NCBI RefSeq assembly: GCF_030160295.1
Contig: NZ_BSOB01000001.1
Location: 34,270 to 98,269 of the forward strand
Direction of reading: 5' to 3'
DNA from: Dyella acidisoli
GTDB taxonomy: Bacteria > Pseudomonadota > Gammaproteobacteria > Xanthomonadales > Rhodanobacteraceae
Length of the DNA: 64,000 nucleotides
Under the pieces are notes generated by a model. That model worked only from the letters and a program-made list of their open reading frames with translations. It did no database searches and had not been told where the DNA came from. Shown here one piece after another: positions 36,849-44,712 of this stretch (positions are counted from its first letter, which is position 1; each line of letters starts with the position of its first letter). Position numbers and translations under genes: made by a program.

Positions 36849-37625
36849 TCATTTATCAGTCGCCGTGTACGTCAAATCGGCGCTGTAACTGTCTACGTGC
36901 GCCGACACGTTCTGGAGAACATCATTAATGGATTTGCGGATCGCTTGTCCTGCTTCCTTTCCATAGACGTTCTCGATCATCTTCCACACCGAGGGGTCGG
37001 GTTCCTTTCCAATATCTGCCCAGCTTTTGGCAGGGATTACCAGGATAAAGTCAGGCGCACCTTCATCGCCTTCCCGAACGGCCCCGATCATGTAGTTGAC
37101 GACCCAATTCGACTTCTCGGCAGCGGCAGCGATTTTTTTCGCGCCCGCAATAAATGCTTCCGAAGCTTCATGACCCGGCTTGAGTTTGAAATACGTGACT
37201 TCAATAAAGGCTGATGTCGGCGCTTTGCCTTTTGGCATATGACTTAATTCCGGCATCACTTCCAAAAATGTGCTTGTCTCGCTTTTCAAATGCGGATTGA
37301 CGGCCGTCCTGAGCGCTTGGTCGCACGCCTTGCCCGCAACACTCATCGCATCAAAACTTTCCCATGAAAGTGGGTCTGAGACATATGAATACGCGTAAGT
37401 ATTTCCCGTCTCGTGTATCCACGCCTTCCACGTGTACTTAAAGCCGTGTTGATGCAGGCATTCATTGAAGTTTTTGACGCCGGTTTCATACGCCTGTTGA
37501 TCGGCTGGCGCCACAATATCGGTGTAATCCCGTATGACGCTTGGACCAGTCGTATCCGCTGCCTGAACTCCGGTGGCACATAGCAGCGTGAACGAAAAAG
37601 CGAGCCAGGGTGTGATGGGTTTCAT
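36849..37625 (-). CDS. Secreted hypothetical protein
   Basis: 258 residues from ATG 37625 (MKPITPWLAFSFTLLCATGVQAA), a clear signal peptide; the longer frame from 37748 lacks support. The mature part has four Trp-containing segments and looks like two related alpha/beta halves (about 30-130 and 140-250), the second with a VTYFKLKPGHEASEAF stretch recalling dimeric alpha-beta barrel domains. I do not recognise a family. It is monocistronic, followed by 790 bp of non-coding DNA. Confidence 0.7.
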   Translation of the reverse strand: MKPITPWLAFSFTLLCATGVQAADTTGPSVIRDYTDIVAPADQQAYETGVKNFNECLHQHGFKYTWKAWIHETGNTYAYSYVSDPLSWESFDAMSVAGKACDQALRTAVNPHLKSETSTFLEVMPELSHMPKGKAPTSAFIEVTYFKLKPGHEASEAFIAGAKKIAAAAEKSNWVVNYMIGAVREGDEGAPDFILVIPAKSWADIGKEPDPSVWKMIENVYGKEAGQAIRKSINDVLQNVSAHVDSYSADLTYTATDK

Positions 37626-38066
37626 AAAAACCTCGCTTAGGGCTGTTGCCCGGCATGGTTGAGTTGAGGCCCCTGATCGCTTCGGGCGGATGAAGCTTAT
37701 CCAGTATGCGCGCAAATTTTTGCGTCGAAAGCATTGCGCGTAAACCATTGATTTTTAATGTAATTAATGCGTGCGTTATTTGTCGTAAGAATGCCCGCTG
37801 CGATCGTCGCCATCATGTGGGTCTGCACGGATCGCGTTTACAGGCATAGCTATGGATAGACGAACCGAGAGACCGCGCGTACGGGTGCTACTTCAGCCGA
37901 ATGATTCCAACAATGTGCTGCATAGCCCGGCTGAAGTTGCGACCCAACGCGGACATCGTGAGCTGCTCGATTGAGACTTTTGTTCGATACTTTGAAAGCT
38001 GCCCTTGAAAGGAATCCGGACTTCTCCCGAGATCGCCACCTAGCCTCCTACTTATCTGGTTTTCCC
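37626..38066. other. Divergent intergenic region
   Basis: 441 bp between divergent genes, containing an AT-rich stretch (about 37740-37785) suitable for promoters. No gene or clear operator was seen. Confidence 0.45.
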
Positions 38067-38462
38067 ATGACTAAACGAATTGCCTCATGCAGCTGTGGTC
38101 AACTCTCGGTGACAACGTTTGAAGATCCGATTCGAGTGTCGGTTTGTCACTGCCTTGCTTGCCAACGTCGAACAGGTAGTGTGTTCGGAGTACAGGCAAG
38201 ATTTCGCAGAGATGGCATGGAGCTGGCCGGACAATCGACCAGGTATGTTCAGATAAGCGACGAAGGCAACAAAACAAACTTCGAGTTTTGTCCCAACTGT
38301 GGAGCGACGGTTTACTACACGAGCGAAGGCTCGGAAGAAATTATTGCTATTCCGGTGGGGGTGTTCGCAGAACCGTTCTTTCCTGCGCCAACTATCTCTA
38401 TTTACGAAGAGAGAAAGCACGGCTGGGTACTGATGCCCGAGGGCATTGAGCATCTGAATTAG
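38067..38462 (+). CDS. GFA/CENP-V family zinc protein
   Basis: 131 residues. The family's cysteine pattern is complete: CSCG, then CHCLACQRRTGS, then FCPNCGATVYY, which bind two zinc ions. The group includes S-(hydroxymethyl)glutathione synthase-like proteins, but most members have no known substrate. ATG 38067 (MTKRIASCSCG) is chosen since family homology starts there; the frame from 37971 is longer but not conserved-looking. It converges on the cytochrome b561 gene. Confidence 0.85.
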   Translation: MTKRIASCSCGQLSVTTFEDPIRVSVCHCLACQRRTGSVFGVQARFRRDGMELAGQSTRYVQISDEGNKTNFEFCPNCGATVYYTSEGSEEIIAIPVGVFAEPFFPAPTISIYEERKHGWVLMPEGIEHLN

Positions 38463-38473
38463 TCGATTTCGCA

Positions 38474-38500
38474 GCGTCTGCTTCCACCCAAAGCAGACGC
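38474..38500. terminator. Hairpin between convergent genes
   Basis: A 10-bp perfect stem (GCGTCTGCTT / AAGCAGACGC) with a 7-nt loop, 12 bp after the GFA stop and 27 bp before the cytochrome b561 stop. It may serve both directions; there is no strong U-tract on either strand. Confidence 0.5.
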
Positions 38501-38526
38501 AAGAAGCGCGCTCGACGTTCCATAGA

Positions 38527-39066
38527 TCAGAGCATGCGCCGCAGCGTGTTGTCCTTGCGGCCGAAGTGGTGCCAGAGCGCACCCAAGATGTGCAGCCCGA
38601 TCACGTAATAAAACACAGTGCCCACGGTGCCGTGGAGGTCCTCCCACTGGTGGGACAGCTGTCGGTTGCCCGGACCGAACAACGCTGGCAGCACCGTCAC
38701 GCCGAAAAAGACGATGGGTTTGCCACCGATCTGTAGGGTGGTGATGCCCATGAGAGGCTGCGCGATCAGAAACAGATATAGCGCGACATGAGTGATCTTG
38801 CTGAGCACCTGGCTCCAACAGTCTGGTGGCGGCAGGATGGGCGGCGCGGCATGCGCGAGGCGTACCGCGAGACGAGGCAGCGCCAGCAAAAGCACGGCAA
38901 TGCCGGCAAGGAAGTGCGTGGCCAGCACGTTGTTACGGCCGCTGCTGCCATGCGGGAACACGTCATCCAAATTGATCGCAATATAGGCGATCAAGACGAG
39001 CGCGAAGATGATCCAGTGCAGCCGGCGTAATGCAGGTGCGTAGCGGCCGGGTGTCGTCGAAGACAT
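38527..39066 (-). CDS. Cytochrome b561
   Basis: 179 residues with four TM helices. Paired histidines for two b haems are visible, including LHWIIFALVLIAY in helix 1, THFLAGIAVLLL in helix 2 and HILGALWHHFGRKDNTLRRML at the C-terminal end. It is an inner-membrane electron carrier. ATG 39066 is chosen: AAGGA lies 7 nt upstream, whereas the frame from 39096 lacks such a site. Neighbours give no hint of the partner. Confidence 0.9.
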   Translation of the reverse strand: MSSTTPGRYAPALRRLHWIIFALVLIAYIAINLDDVFPHGSSGRNNVLATHFLAGIAVLLLALPRLAVRLAHAAPPILPPPDCWSQVLSKITHVALYLFLIAQPLMGITTLQIGGKPIVFFGVTVLPALFGPGNRQLSHQWEDLHGTVGTVFYYVIGLHILGALWHHFGRKDNTLRRML

Positions 39067-39191
39067 AGATGGTTCCTTGAAACTGGGATGGCCCATCGGG
39101 CAACAAACACCACAATAGCCGTCCCACCCGGTTCGGTAAATAAGCCAAGCGAATGGCTATCGCTTGTGATACTCGCGTCCATGGGAGTCAG

Positions 39192-39389
39192 TCACTCGTG
39201 TTCAGTGGCGCGGCGATACAGGCGCGCAACGTTATTCCACAAAATCCGGGACTTTGATGGTTGGGAGATATCATCGCGTTCACATAACGATTGGAAGTCG
39301 CAGTCTGCCGGCCATGTTGGCATGGTCTGGACGTATTGCCCTGATGCATGGGGCGGCGCAAAGTAGTGCCCGTTTTCGACTGCGGACAT
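39192..39389 (-). pseudogene. Possible C-terminal remnant of an amidohydrolase
   Basis: A 65-residue open frame (MSAVENGHYFAPPH...) whose end, SKSRILWNNVARLYRRA, resembles the conserved C-terminal helix of TIM-barrel metal-dependent hydrolases (typical pattern ILxxNAxRLY). The rest of the barrel is absent upstream, where the sequence runs into the GST promoter region. A degraded fragment is the simplest reading; chance similarity is not excluded. Confidence 0.35.
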
Positions 39390-39496
39390 AGTCAAGGTGA
39401 GTGGCCTCCTGTGATGTCGAATTCTTAGGATCTTGATCGTCGCTGAGAGCAGGGTGTTCATCCTGTCCATTCACAGCGATATGAGGAGTGCGAGAA

Positions 39497-40141
39497 ATGA
39501 TCACCGTTTTTGGCGAGGGAAGGGGATTCCGGGTCATCTGGCTGCTGGAGGAAATGGGGCTCGCGTACCGGCTGCGGCCGGTGGACCTGTTGGCCGGCGT
39601 CCAGGACGACGCTGAGTTCCTCGCGATCAATCCTGCCGGTTTCATTCCGGCGATTAAGGACGGCGACGTCACGATGGTCGAGTCCATTGCGATCATGGAG
39701 TACCTGATGGCTCGCTATGGACCGACGCCGCTTGCACCCGAGCCGCACGACCCTGCCTTCCCCACGTATCAGCAGTTCCTCCACCTCGGTGAAGCTGGCC
39801 TCGCGGCCTCCATCTACTTCGTCGTTGGGGCCCGCAATTTTGCGCCGGAGTCCGAGCGGCAAAACTGGAGTGCTGGCCAAGCGCTAAGCATTTTCGAGAG
39901 CCGGCTGACGTTGGTAACGCGGCAGCTTGCACGTACGCCCTATCTTGCCGGCGCGACGTTCACGGCGGCTGACATTTCGGTGACCTACGCCCTGGAGTTG
40001 GCTCAAAGAAGTGGAGGCGTCATCCTCGGCGACGTAGAGAAGTCCTATATGGCACGCACCCGCGAACGCGAAGGCTACAAGCGGGCTATGGAAACATGTT
40101 GGTCCAGGAAGGCATGGCTCGCTGAGGCGCCAACTCCATGA
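39497..40141 (+). CDS. Glutathione S-transferase family protein
   Basis: 214 residues. A thioredoxin-like N-terminal domain (ITVFGEGRGFRVIWLLEEMGLAYRL; NPAGFIPAIKDGDVTMVESIAIMEYL with the conserved cis-Pro and ES motif) is followed by an all-alpha C-terminal domain with the TFTAADISVTYALELA block. ATG 39497 is chosen, with AGGAG 8 nt upstream. A cytosolic glutathione-dependent detoxification enzyme is expected; substrate unknown. Confidence 0.88.
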   Translation: MITVFGEGRGFRVIWLLEEMGLAYRLRPVDLLAGVQDDAEFLAINPAGFIPAIKDGDVTMVESIAIMEYLMARYGPTPLAPEPHDPAFPTYQQFLHLGEAGLAASIYFVVGARNFAPESERQNWSAGQALSIFESRLTLVTRQLARTPYLAGATFTAADISVTYALELAQRSGGVILGDVEKSYMARTREREGYKRAMETCWSRKAWLAEAPTP

Positions 40142-40230
40142 CTGCCCTATCAATCAGAGCATCCCTAGGGCGTACTTCAAACGAAACCGACCCGATCGGA
40201 ATACTTCAACGTGATACGGAATGACTTGCC

Positions 40231-40938
40231 ATGAACTACTCCCTCCGAGCAGCTTTTAAGCCGTTTGCTGTCAGCGCAGTTACCATCTTGCTTGGCATGT
40301 ATGGCACGACATCCTGTGCCGCCGACGCGTCCGCGCCACCTGCAACGCCCGCAATCACTGCACCACCCGCCGGCGAGTACCACATCGACAAATCCCACGC
40401 GAGTCTTCAGCTTCGTGTAAGTCATATGGGATTCTCGACTTACACCACGCGATTTAGCCGTTTCGATGCAACATTGACGTTTGATCCAAGCAACATACCC
40501 GCGTCCAAGCTCGTGACCACCGTCGAGGCGGCATCGTTGGAAATGGATGCGGCGCCGAAGATGTGTACCGATATCGTGAAAGGGCCTCAGTTTCTCGACA
40601 CGGCAAAGTTTCCCCAGATCGTCTTCCGCTCGGAAAAAATTCGGATGACCGGTGCCAAGACGTTTGAAATCTTGGGTACCCTGGATTTGCACGGGGTCAG
40701 TCGCCCATTGACGCTAACTGGCACTTACAACGGAGGGTATCCAGGAATGCCCGACATGGACCCGCACGCGCGCATCGGATTTTCTGCGCATGGCGCCTTC
40801 AAACGCTCAGATTTCGGTATTGCATATGGCGTACCTGCGCCAGGCACAACGATGGGAGTGGGCGACTTGATCGACGTAACTATAGAGGCCGAGTTCAGTG
40901 GCCCGTCGTTGACGACCACTGCTGGCAAGTCACACTAA
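40231..40938 (+). CDS. YceI family periplasmic protein
   Basis: 235 residues. A signal peptide (through about TTSCAADA) and a Pro/Ala-rich linker precede the YceI lipocalin-like barrel, which starts GEYHIDKSHASLQLRVSHMGFSTYTTRF and includes MDAAPKMCTDIVKGPQFLDTAKFPQIVF and the LDLHGVSRPLTLTGTY block. Family members bind polyprenoid or amphiphilic molecules. The Cys in TTSC might be lipidated but the lipobox is poor. It converges on the WYL regulator gene. Confidence 0.9.
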   Translation: MNYSLRAAFKPFAVSAVTILLGMYGTTSCAADASAPPATPAITAPPAGEYHIDKSHASLQLRVSHMGFSTYTTRFSRFDATLTFDPSNIPASKLVTTVEAASLEMDAAPKMCTDIVKGPQFLDTAKFPQIVFRSEKIRMTGAKTFEILGTLDLHGVSRPLTLTGTYNGGYPGMPDMDPHARIGFSAHGAFKRSDFGIAYGVPAPGTTMGVGDLIDVTIEAEFSGPSLTTTAGKSH

Positions 40939-40954
40939 GGATTCGCTTCCTTTC

Positions 40955-41902
40955 TCATGCGTAAGCCGTCGCCAGGCGTTTAGCCAGTTTTTGCAAGGCA
41001 ATCCGCAGGAGCGCAGGACTGTTTACGCGAAATCCAAATGGCAAGCGCGCGAGTTCGCGCGCGAGCCAATCCAGGTCATCTACTTGGCTGCGCATCAATA
41101 CGCCGCGATCGATAGGTTCAAACACACCTATGGCGTTGCCGAGGTTGTTCATTGCGTGCGGCAGGTCCGTAAATAGCTCCACCTCGGCCAGGTAGGTGCG
41201 AGGCTGAGTGGCGAGGCTGTCGGCGAGATGGGCCAGTGTGTCGAAGCGTTCGGGGCGTTCAAAGTGGATGGTGAGCGGGTGTGCCGCAGTGATGCGATCC
41301 AGTCGAAACGAACGCAACTCCTGACGGAGGTGGCAGCGTCCGACGAGGTACCAATAGCCACTGCGATGACCGAGCCCGAATGGGTCGACATCCCGCTCGG
41401 TGTGCTCGTTTTGCGGCGAGTGATAAGTCAAACGTATCTGCTGACGTTCCTGTGTGGCTTTGCACAGCTTCATAAGTAGCGCGCTATCCACATTAGGAAC
41501 AGGGCGCCCGCCTTCCAGGCTGATTGTTTCGGTTAGTGCGCGCACATGCTGCTGCAATCGCTCGGGCATCACACGCTCAAGCTTGGCTTGTGCGCTGGCC
41601 GTTACTGCGCTGGCCTCGGTCATGCCTAGCCGCTGGGCGGCCAGCAGGCCTACTGAAAGTGCCAGTGCTTCGTCATCGCTAAACATCATGGGCGGCAGCT
41701 TGAAGCCGGGCACGAGCATGTAGGCACCGTGACGTCCGCGCTCGGTCGTAATCGGGATGCCTATCTCCTCAAGAATGGCGATATAGCGACGCACTGTGCG
41801 TGGCTGGATGTTCAGTCGGCGTGCCAATTCGCTACCGCTGATCCGACGGTGAGCCTGCAGCAACTCCAGAACAGCCAATGCCCGGCTAGTTGGGTGGTAC
41901 AT
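40955..41902 (-). CDS. HTH-WYL domain transcriptional regulator (YafY-like)
   Basis: 315 residues. An N-terminal HTH_11 domain (RALAVLELLQAHRRISGSELARRLNIQPRTVRRYIAILEE) is followed by a WYL ligand-sensing domain (LTYHSPQNEHTERDVDPFGLGHRSGYWYLVGRCHLRQELRSFRLDRI) and a C-terminal WCX-like extension. It is divergent from the 42043 gene across a 140-bp region that holds a perfect palindrome, so it probably controls itself and that gene. Confidence 0.9.
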   Translation of the reverse strand: MYHPTSRALAVLELLQAHRRISGSELARRLNIQPRTVRRYIAILEEIGIPITTERGRHGAYMLVPGFKLPPMMFSDDEALALSVGLLAAQRLGMTEASAVTASAQAKLERVMPERLQQHVRALTETISLEGGRPVPNVDSALLMKLCKATQERQQIRLTYHSPQNEHTERDVDPFGLGHRSGYWYLVGRCHLRQELRSFRLDRITAAHPLTIHFERPERFDTLAHLADSLATQPRTYLAEVELFTDLPHAMNNLGNAIGVFEPIDRGVLMRSQVDDLDWLARELARLPFGFRVNSPALLRIALQKLAKRLATAYA

Positions 41903-41922
41903 GCGAAGGCTCCAAGGCGGTA

Positions 41923-41945
41923 ATTAGGACATAGATCGTCCTAAT
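41923..41945. promoter_or_regulatory. Probable operator for the WYL regulator
   Basis: ATTAGGAC-N7-GTCCTAAT is a perfect inverted repeat with partial outer symmetry (GGC before, GCC after). It lies 21 bp upstream of the regulator start and 97 bp upstream of the divergent GTG start, where an auto-regulating repressor would bind. Confidence 0.7.
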
Positions 41946-42042
41946 GGCTGCCTAGCATGCGGGCGTCCCGTGAGTACCGCAAGCGAGCAGTGAAGTGAGT
42001 GCTGCGGCCACTTTCGCTTTTTGCCAATGGAGGGAACATTCT

Positions 42043-42564
42043 GTGAAAGCTATTCGTTATGCCCACGTCGCATTGCTGGCCTGCACTTTAGGATTTTCGG
42101 CCGCTATCGCATCAACTGACAGTCCTCGTTGTGCCGACACCGCACACCGTCAATTCGATTTCTTTGCCGGCAACTGGGACGCTTATGACAGCGCCGGTAA
42201 GCTGCTTGGTCACAATCGCGTGGAAAAGGCCCACGACGGCTGCGTGCTGATCGAGCACTGGAGCGGTGTGGAAGGGGAGAGCGGCACCAGCCTCAATATC
42301 TATGACGCCAATCGCAAGGTTTGGAACGAGACCTGGGCCAGCAGCCACGGCACGCTGCTGACCATGGAGGGCGGCATGCGCGGGACGCAGATGGTGATGA
42401 TTGGCACGCATGTTGAAGACGATGGCCGCGTCGCGCTACATCGCAATATCTGGACACCTATGTCGGACGGTGTACACCAGGTTTGGGACTACTCACTCGA
42501 CGGAGGCCAGACGTGGATCGTCAACTATGACGGTTATTTGCGGCCGGCTAAAGCGACGCGCTAG
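42043..42564 (+). CDS. Secreted hypothetical protein (DUF1579-like)
   Basis: 173 residues. Signal peptide to about SAAIA; the mature part starts with HRQFDFFAGNWDAYDSAGKLLGHNRVEKAHDGCVLIEHWSG, a pattern seen in small secreted proteins of the SnoaL/DUF1579 kind. GTG 42043 is chosen because AGGG lies 8 nt upstream. It is divergent from the WYL regulator and ends at a good intrinsic terminator, so it is a single-gene transcript likely under that regulator. Function unknown. Confidence 0.75.
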   Translation: MKAIRYAHVALLACTLGFSAAIASTDSPRCADTAHRQFDFFAGNWDAYDSAGKLLGHNRVEKAHDGCVLIEHWSGVEGESGTSLNIYDANRKVWNETWASSHGTLLTMEGGMRGTQMVMIGTHVEDDGRVALHRNIWTPMSDGVHQVWDYSLDGGQTWIVNYDGYLRPAKATR

Positions 42565-42618
42565 GCATTCTCGATCGCTTCTATGAGTACCTGAAATAGG
42601 AATCTGGACCTTTGTTGG

Positions 42619-42654
42619 AAGCGCGATGCCAAGTGCATCGCGCTTTGTTTTTAT
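42619..42654 (+). terminator. Intrinsic terminator
   Basis: An 11-bp perfect stem (AAGCGCGATGC / GCATCGCGCTT) with a 5-nt loop, followed by TGTTTTTAT. It lies 54 bp after the 42043-42564 gene. Confidence 0.85.
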
Positions 42655-42844
42655 ATAGCGTGCCAATTCCGGTCGATCTGAACACTGATTCCAGTTGAGG
42701 CTGAACATGCTGTTGGCTGCGCCCCATGTAGTCTAAGTGGCCTCGTTGTCGTCGGGCGGATTTGAGTGCAAGCTGATTAGGTCCGCTTCCCACAGCGGAC
42801 ATATCTATTGCCGGAAACAGACCAATCTGCAAGCAGGGGCGGAC

Positions 42845-42958
42845 GTGAGAATCTACTTGGCACTGGTATTGATGCTGGTTTGTTTCACTGCAATGGCGTC
42901 TGATGACTTCGATCAACGAGTAGCGACCGCTCACCACAAACGCCAGGCATCCCCTTGA
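42845..42958 (+). CDS. Small secreted peptide (putative)
   Basis: 37 residues from GTG 42845: a hydrophobic signal-like half (IYLALVLMLVCFTAMAS) and a short polar tail rich in Asp/His/Lys (DDFDQRVATAHHKRQASP). Its stop overlaps the start of the next small gene, which suggests a coupled pair. A weak GGGGCGGACG lies upstream. No family recognised; existence is plausible but unproven. Confidence 0.4.
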   Translation: MRIYLALVLMLVCFTAMASDDFDQRVATAHHKRQASP

Positions 42959-43212
42959 AGATTGCCGCCGCTCTCATATCCGTACTGACCCTGGTGCTTG
43001 GCCAGTTCGTTATCGCTCGCGGCCTGCCGTTCACGCCTCACGGACACCTTGTCCGCGACATCATTTCGCTGCTGATAGCCAACGCTATGATTTGGCTATC
43101 GCGACGATCCGATTGGTCAATGCAGACACGTGCCCAGCTCTTCGGAGCAGGGTGGATATGGCTGATCGTGCAGCTTGGTTGCTCCATCTACCTACTTCAT
43201 AACGGTGTTTGA
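42955..43212 (+). CDS. Small membrane protein
   Basis: 85 residues from TTG 42955, which overlaps the stop of the preceding small frame by 4 bp. Three hydrophobic segments (about 2-22, 34-47, 62-82) suggest a small integral membrane protein. No family was recognised. TTG start lowers confidence, but the frame's composition (clean TM pattern, basic loop SRRSDWSMQTR) looks real. Confidence 0.5.
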   Translation: MKIAAALISVLTLVLGQFVIARGLPFTPHGHLVRDIISLLIANAMIWLSRRSDWSMQTRAQLFGAGWIWLIVQLGCSIYLLHNGV

Positions 43213-43542
43213 GCACGCCCTGCGTCCCGACCGTGACACTCCGGCGGTGAACACAAAAAAGATGTGAGCTTATTTTCGAAGCAAGCATTGGTGACCGACG
43301 GCTGCAACGCTCGGCGGAAGAGCGCGCATTGCTGTCGGAAAGGGACATATTGCTGTCGAAATAGGACAGTCTCTGTCGTTCATCCCTGTTTGGACGTCCA
43401 TTTAATAATTCAGTCATAGTGAATTAATAGCATTCGGCGCCGACGAAGCTCCTGCAGCGAGTCGATGGAAAGCGGTCGATGCAGGTGCTCGTTTGGGACT
43501 GGCAAGGTCATCGCGCACTACCACTCAATCTAGAGGTAAGTT
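43213..43542. other. Intergenic region with tandem operator-like repeats
   Basis: 330 bp upstream of the glycerophosphodiesterase gene. Contains the tandem repeat at 43328-43369 and an AT-rich stretch (43400-43435) that could hold a promoter. No gene seen. Confidence 0.5.
43328..43369. promoter_or_regulatory. Two tandem 21-bp repeats with inverted CTGTC/GACAG ends
   Basis: Two adjacent 21-bp copies: ATTGCTGTCGGAAAGGGACA(T) and ATTGCTGTCGAAATAGGACA(G). The 21-bp period puts them on the same DNA face. The second copy contains CTGTC-N7-GACAG. Likely a two-site operator for the gene starting at 43543. Confidence 0.5.
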
Positions 43543-44634
43543 ATGAACCATTTCTCCCCAAGTGGAGCTAAGGGCAAGCTTCTCTGCCTGTCGCTCCTGC
43601 TTTCTGCCGGACTCGTTCCCCAACTCTCCCATGCAGGGTGTTCTCTCCCTGTCGGTAACAGGATGGCTGCACTGTTAAAGACTATGCCTACCCGGCAGGT
43701 CTCGGTACTGGCTCATCGTGGCTTGTGGGGCAATTACTCAGGGGATGCATCCCTTCCGGAAAACTCACGCGCCGCGCTGCAGAAAGCGGACGACGAATGC
43801 ATGGATGCTGTCGAGCTGGACGTGAAATTGACGAAGGAAGGCGTTCCGGTGTTGATGCACGATTTCAACCTCGGGCGCACGACCAACGTCTATGCGGCAT
43901 TCCGCGGAGGCAGCAAATACAACCCGATGGACAATCGCGGGACCAACCCGAGTGTGGATTCGGTCAGTTGGCAGACCGTGCAGTCTCTGCATCTGTTGAC
44001 GCCAGACCGCAGGTCGGTGACCGGTTACTTTGTGCCTGATATCACCGGCGTGTTTACCTACTGGAATCAACACGGCTTGCGCACTCCGATGATCTTCGAC
44101 ACGAAGACGCAGGAAGCTGTGCGTGCCATCGACCGTTTGGCTCAGGAAAACTTTCCCAGCCCCAGCCAGGTGGTGGGCGTGAAAGTCAACGCGACGTTGT
44201 ATCCCTCCTACAGCGCGTTCAAGGCCGATGCGCCGACCATTCGTGGCATTCCGGTATTCACCACCAATATGCTCACGAAAATCAACGTGACTAACGTGCG
44301 ACGCAACTGGCAAGCGAACGTGACGGCCCTTGAGATCAACGTGAAGCAGAGGAATGGTCTGCTGCAAGGGGATCTGAACCTCGCCAAGCGGGCAGGCGAG
44401 GCCGTCGGCGTCTTCAATGCGATTCCGGATGGCCCGGGCAGGGATGAGTTTTACAAGAACACCGGACAGTGCTGCTACAAGTTGTCCGAGTTGTTCTTCT
44501 CTTATTCCGGTGGCAAAGACACCGCCGATGAACGCGGCAACTGGAACTACCTGGTTTCGGAAGGTTTCACCTTTATCACCACCGACAATCCGAAGGGGCT
44601 GATCAGCTTCCTCAAGTCCAAGGGACTTCATTGA
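43543..44634 (+). CDS. Secreted glycerophosphodiester phosphodiesterase-like protein
   Basis: 363 residues with a signal peptide (to about SHAG). The GDPD catalytic set is present: His58-Arg59 (LAHRG), PENS (72-75), Glu91 and Asp93 (VELDVKLTKEG) and His106 (LMHDFNLGRTTN). It would hydrolyse glycerophosphodiesters in the periplasm, releasing glycerol-3-phosphate. The long insert GGSKYNPMDNRGTN suggests a specialised branch of the family. It is followed by a hairpin at 44644-44675. Confidence 0.85.
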   Translation: MNHFSPSGAKGKLLCLSLLLSAGLVPQLSHAGCSLPVGNRMAALLKTMPTRQVSVLAHRGLWGNYSGDASLPENSRAALQKADDECMDAVELDVKLTKEGVPVLMHDFNLGRTTNVYAAFRGGSKYNPMDNRGTNPSVDSVSWQTVQSLHLLTPDRRSVTGYFVPDITGVFTYWNQHGLRTPMIFDTKTQEAVRAIDRLAQENFPSPSQVVGVKVNATLYPSYSAFKADAPTIRGIPVFTTNMLTKINVTNVRRNWQANVTALEINVKQRNGLLQGDLNLAKRAGEAVGVFNAIPDGPGRDEFYKNTGQCCYKLSELFFSYSGGKDTADERGNWNYLVSEGFTFITTDNPKGLISFLKSKGLH

Positions 44635-44643
44635 CCTAGGCCG

Positions 44644-44675
44644 CGAGCGAGGGGTGGTCAAACACCCCTCGCTCG
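44644..44675 (+). terminator. Hairpin after the glycerophosphodiesterase gene
   Basis: A 13-bp perfect stem (CGAGCGAGGGGTG / CACCCCTCGCTCG) with a 6-nt loop, 9 bp after the stop. No U-tract follows, so termination strength is uncertain. Confidence 0.65.
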
Positions 44676-44712
44676 TGTCACGCAGTAGCTGAGCCCTGAA
44701 GGCATCATACTT

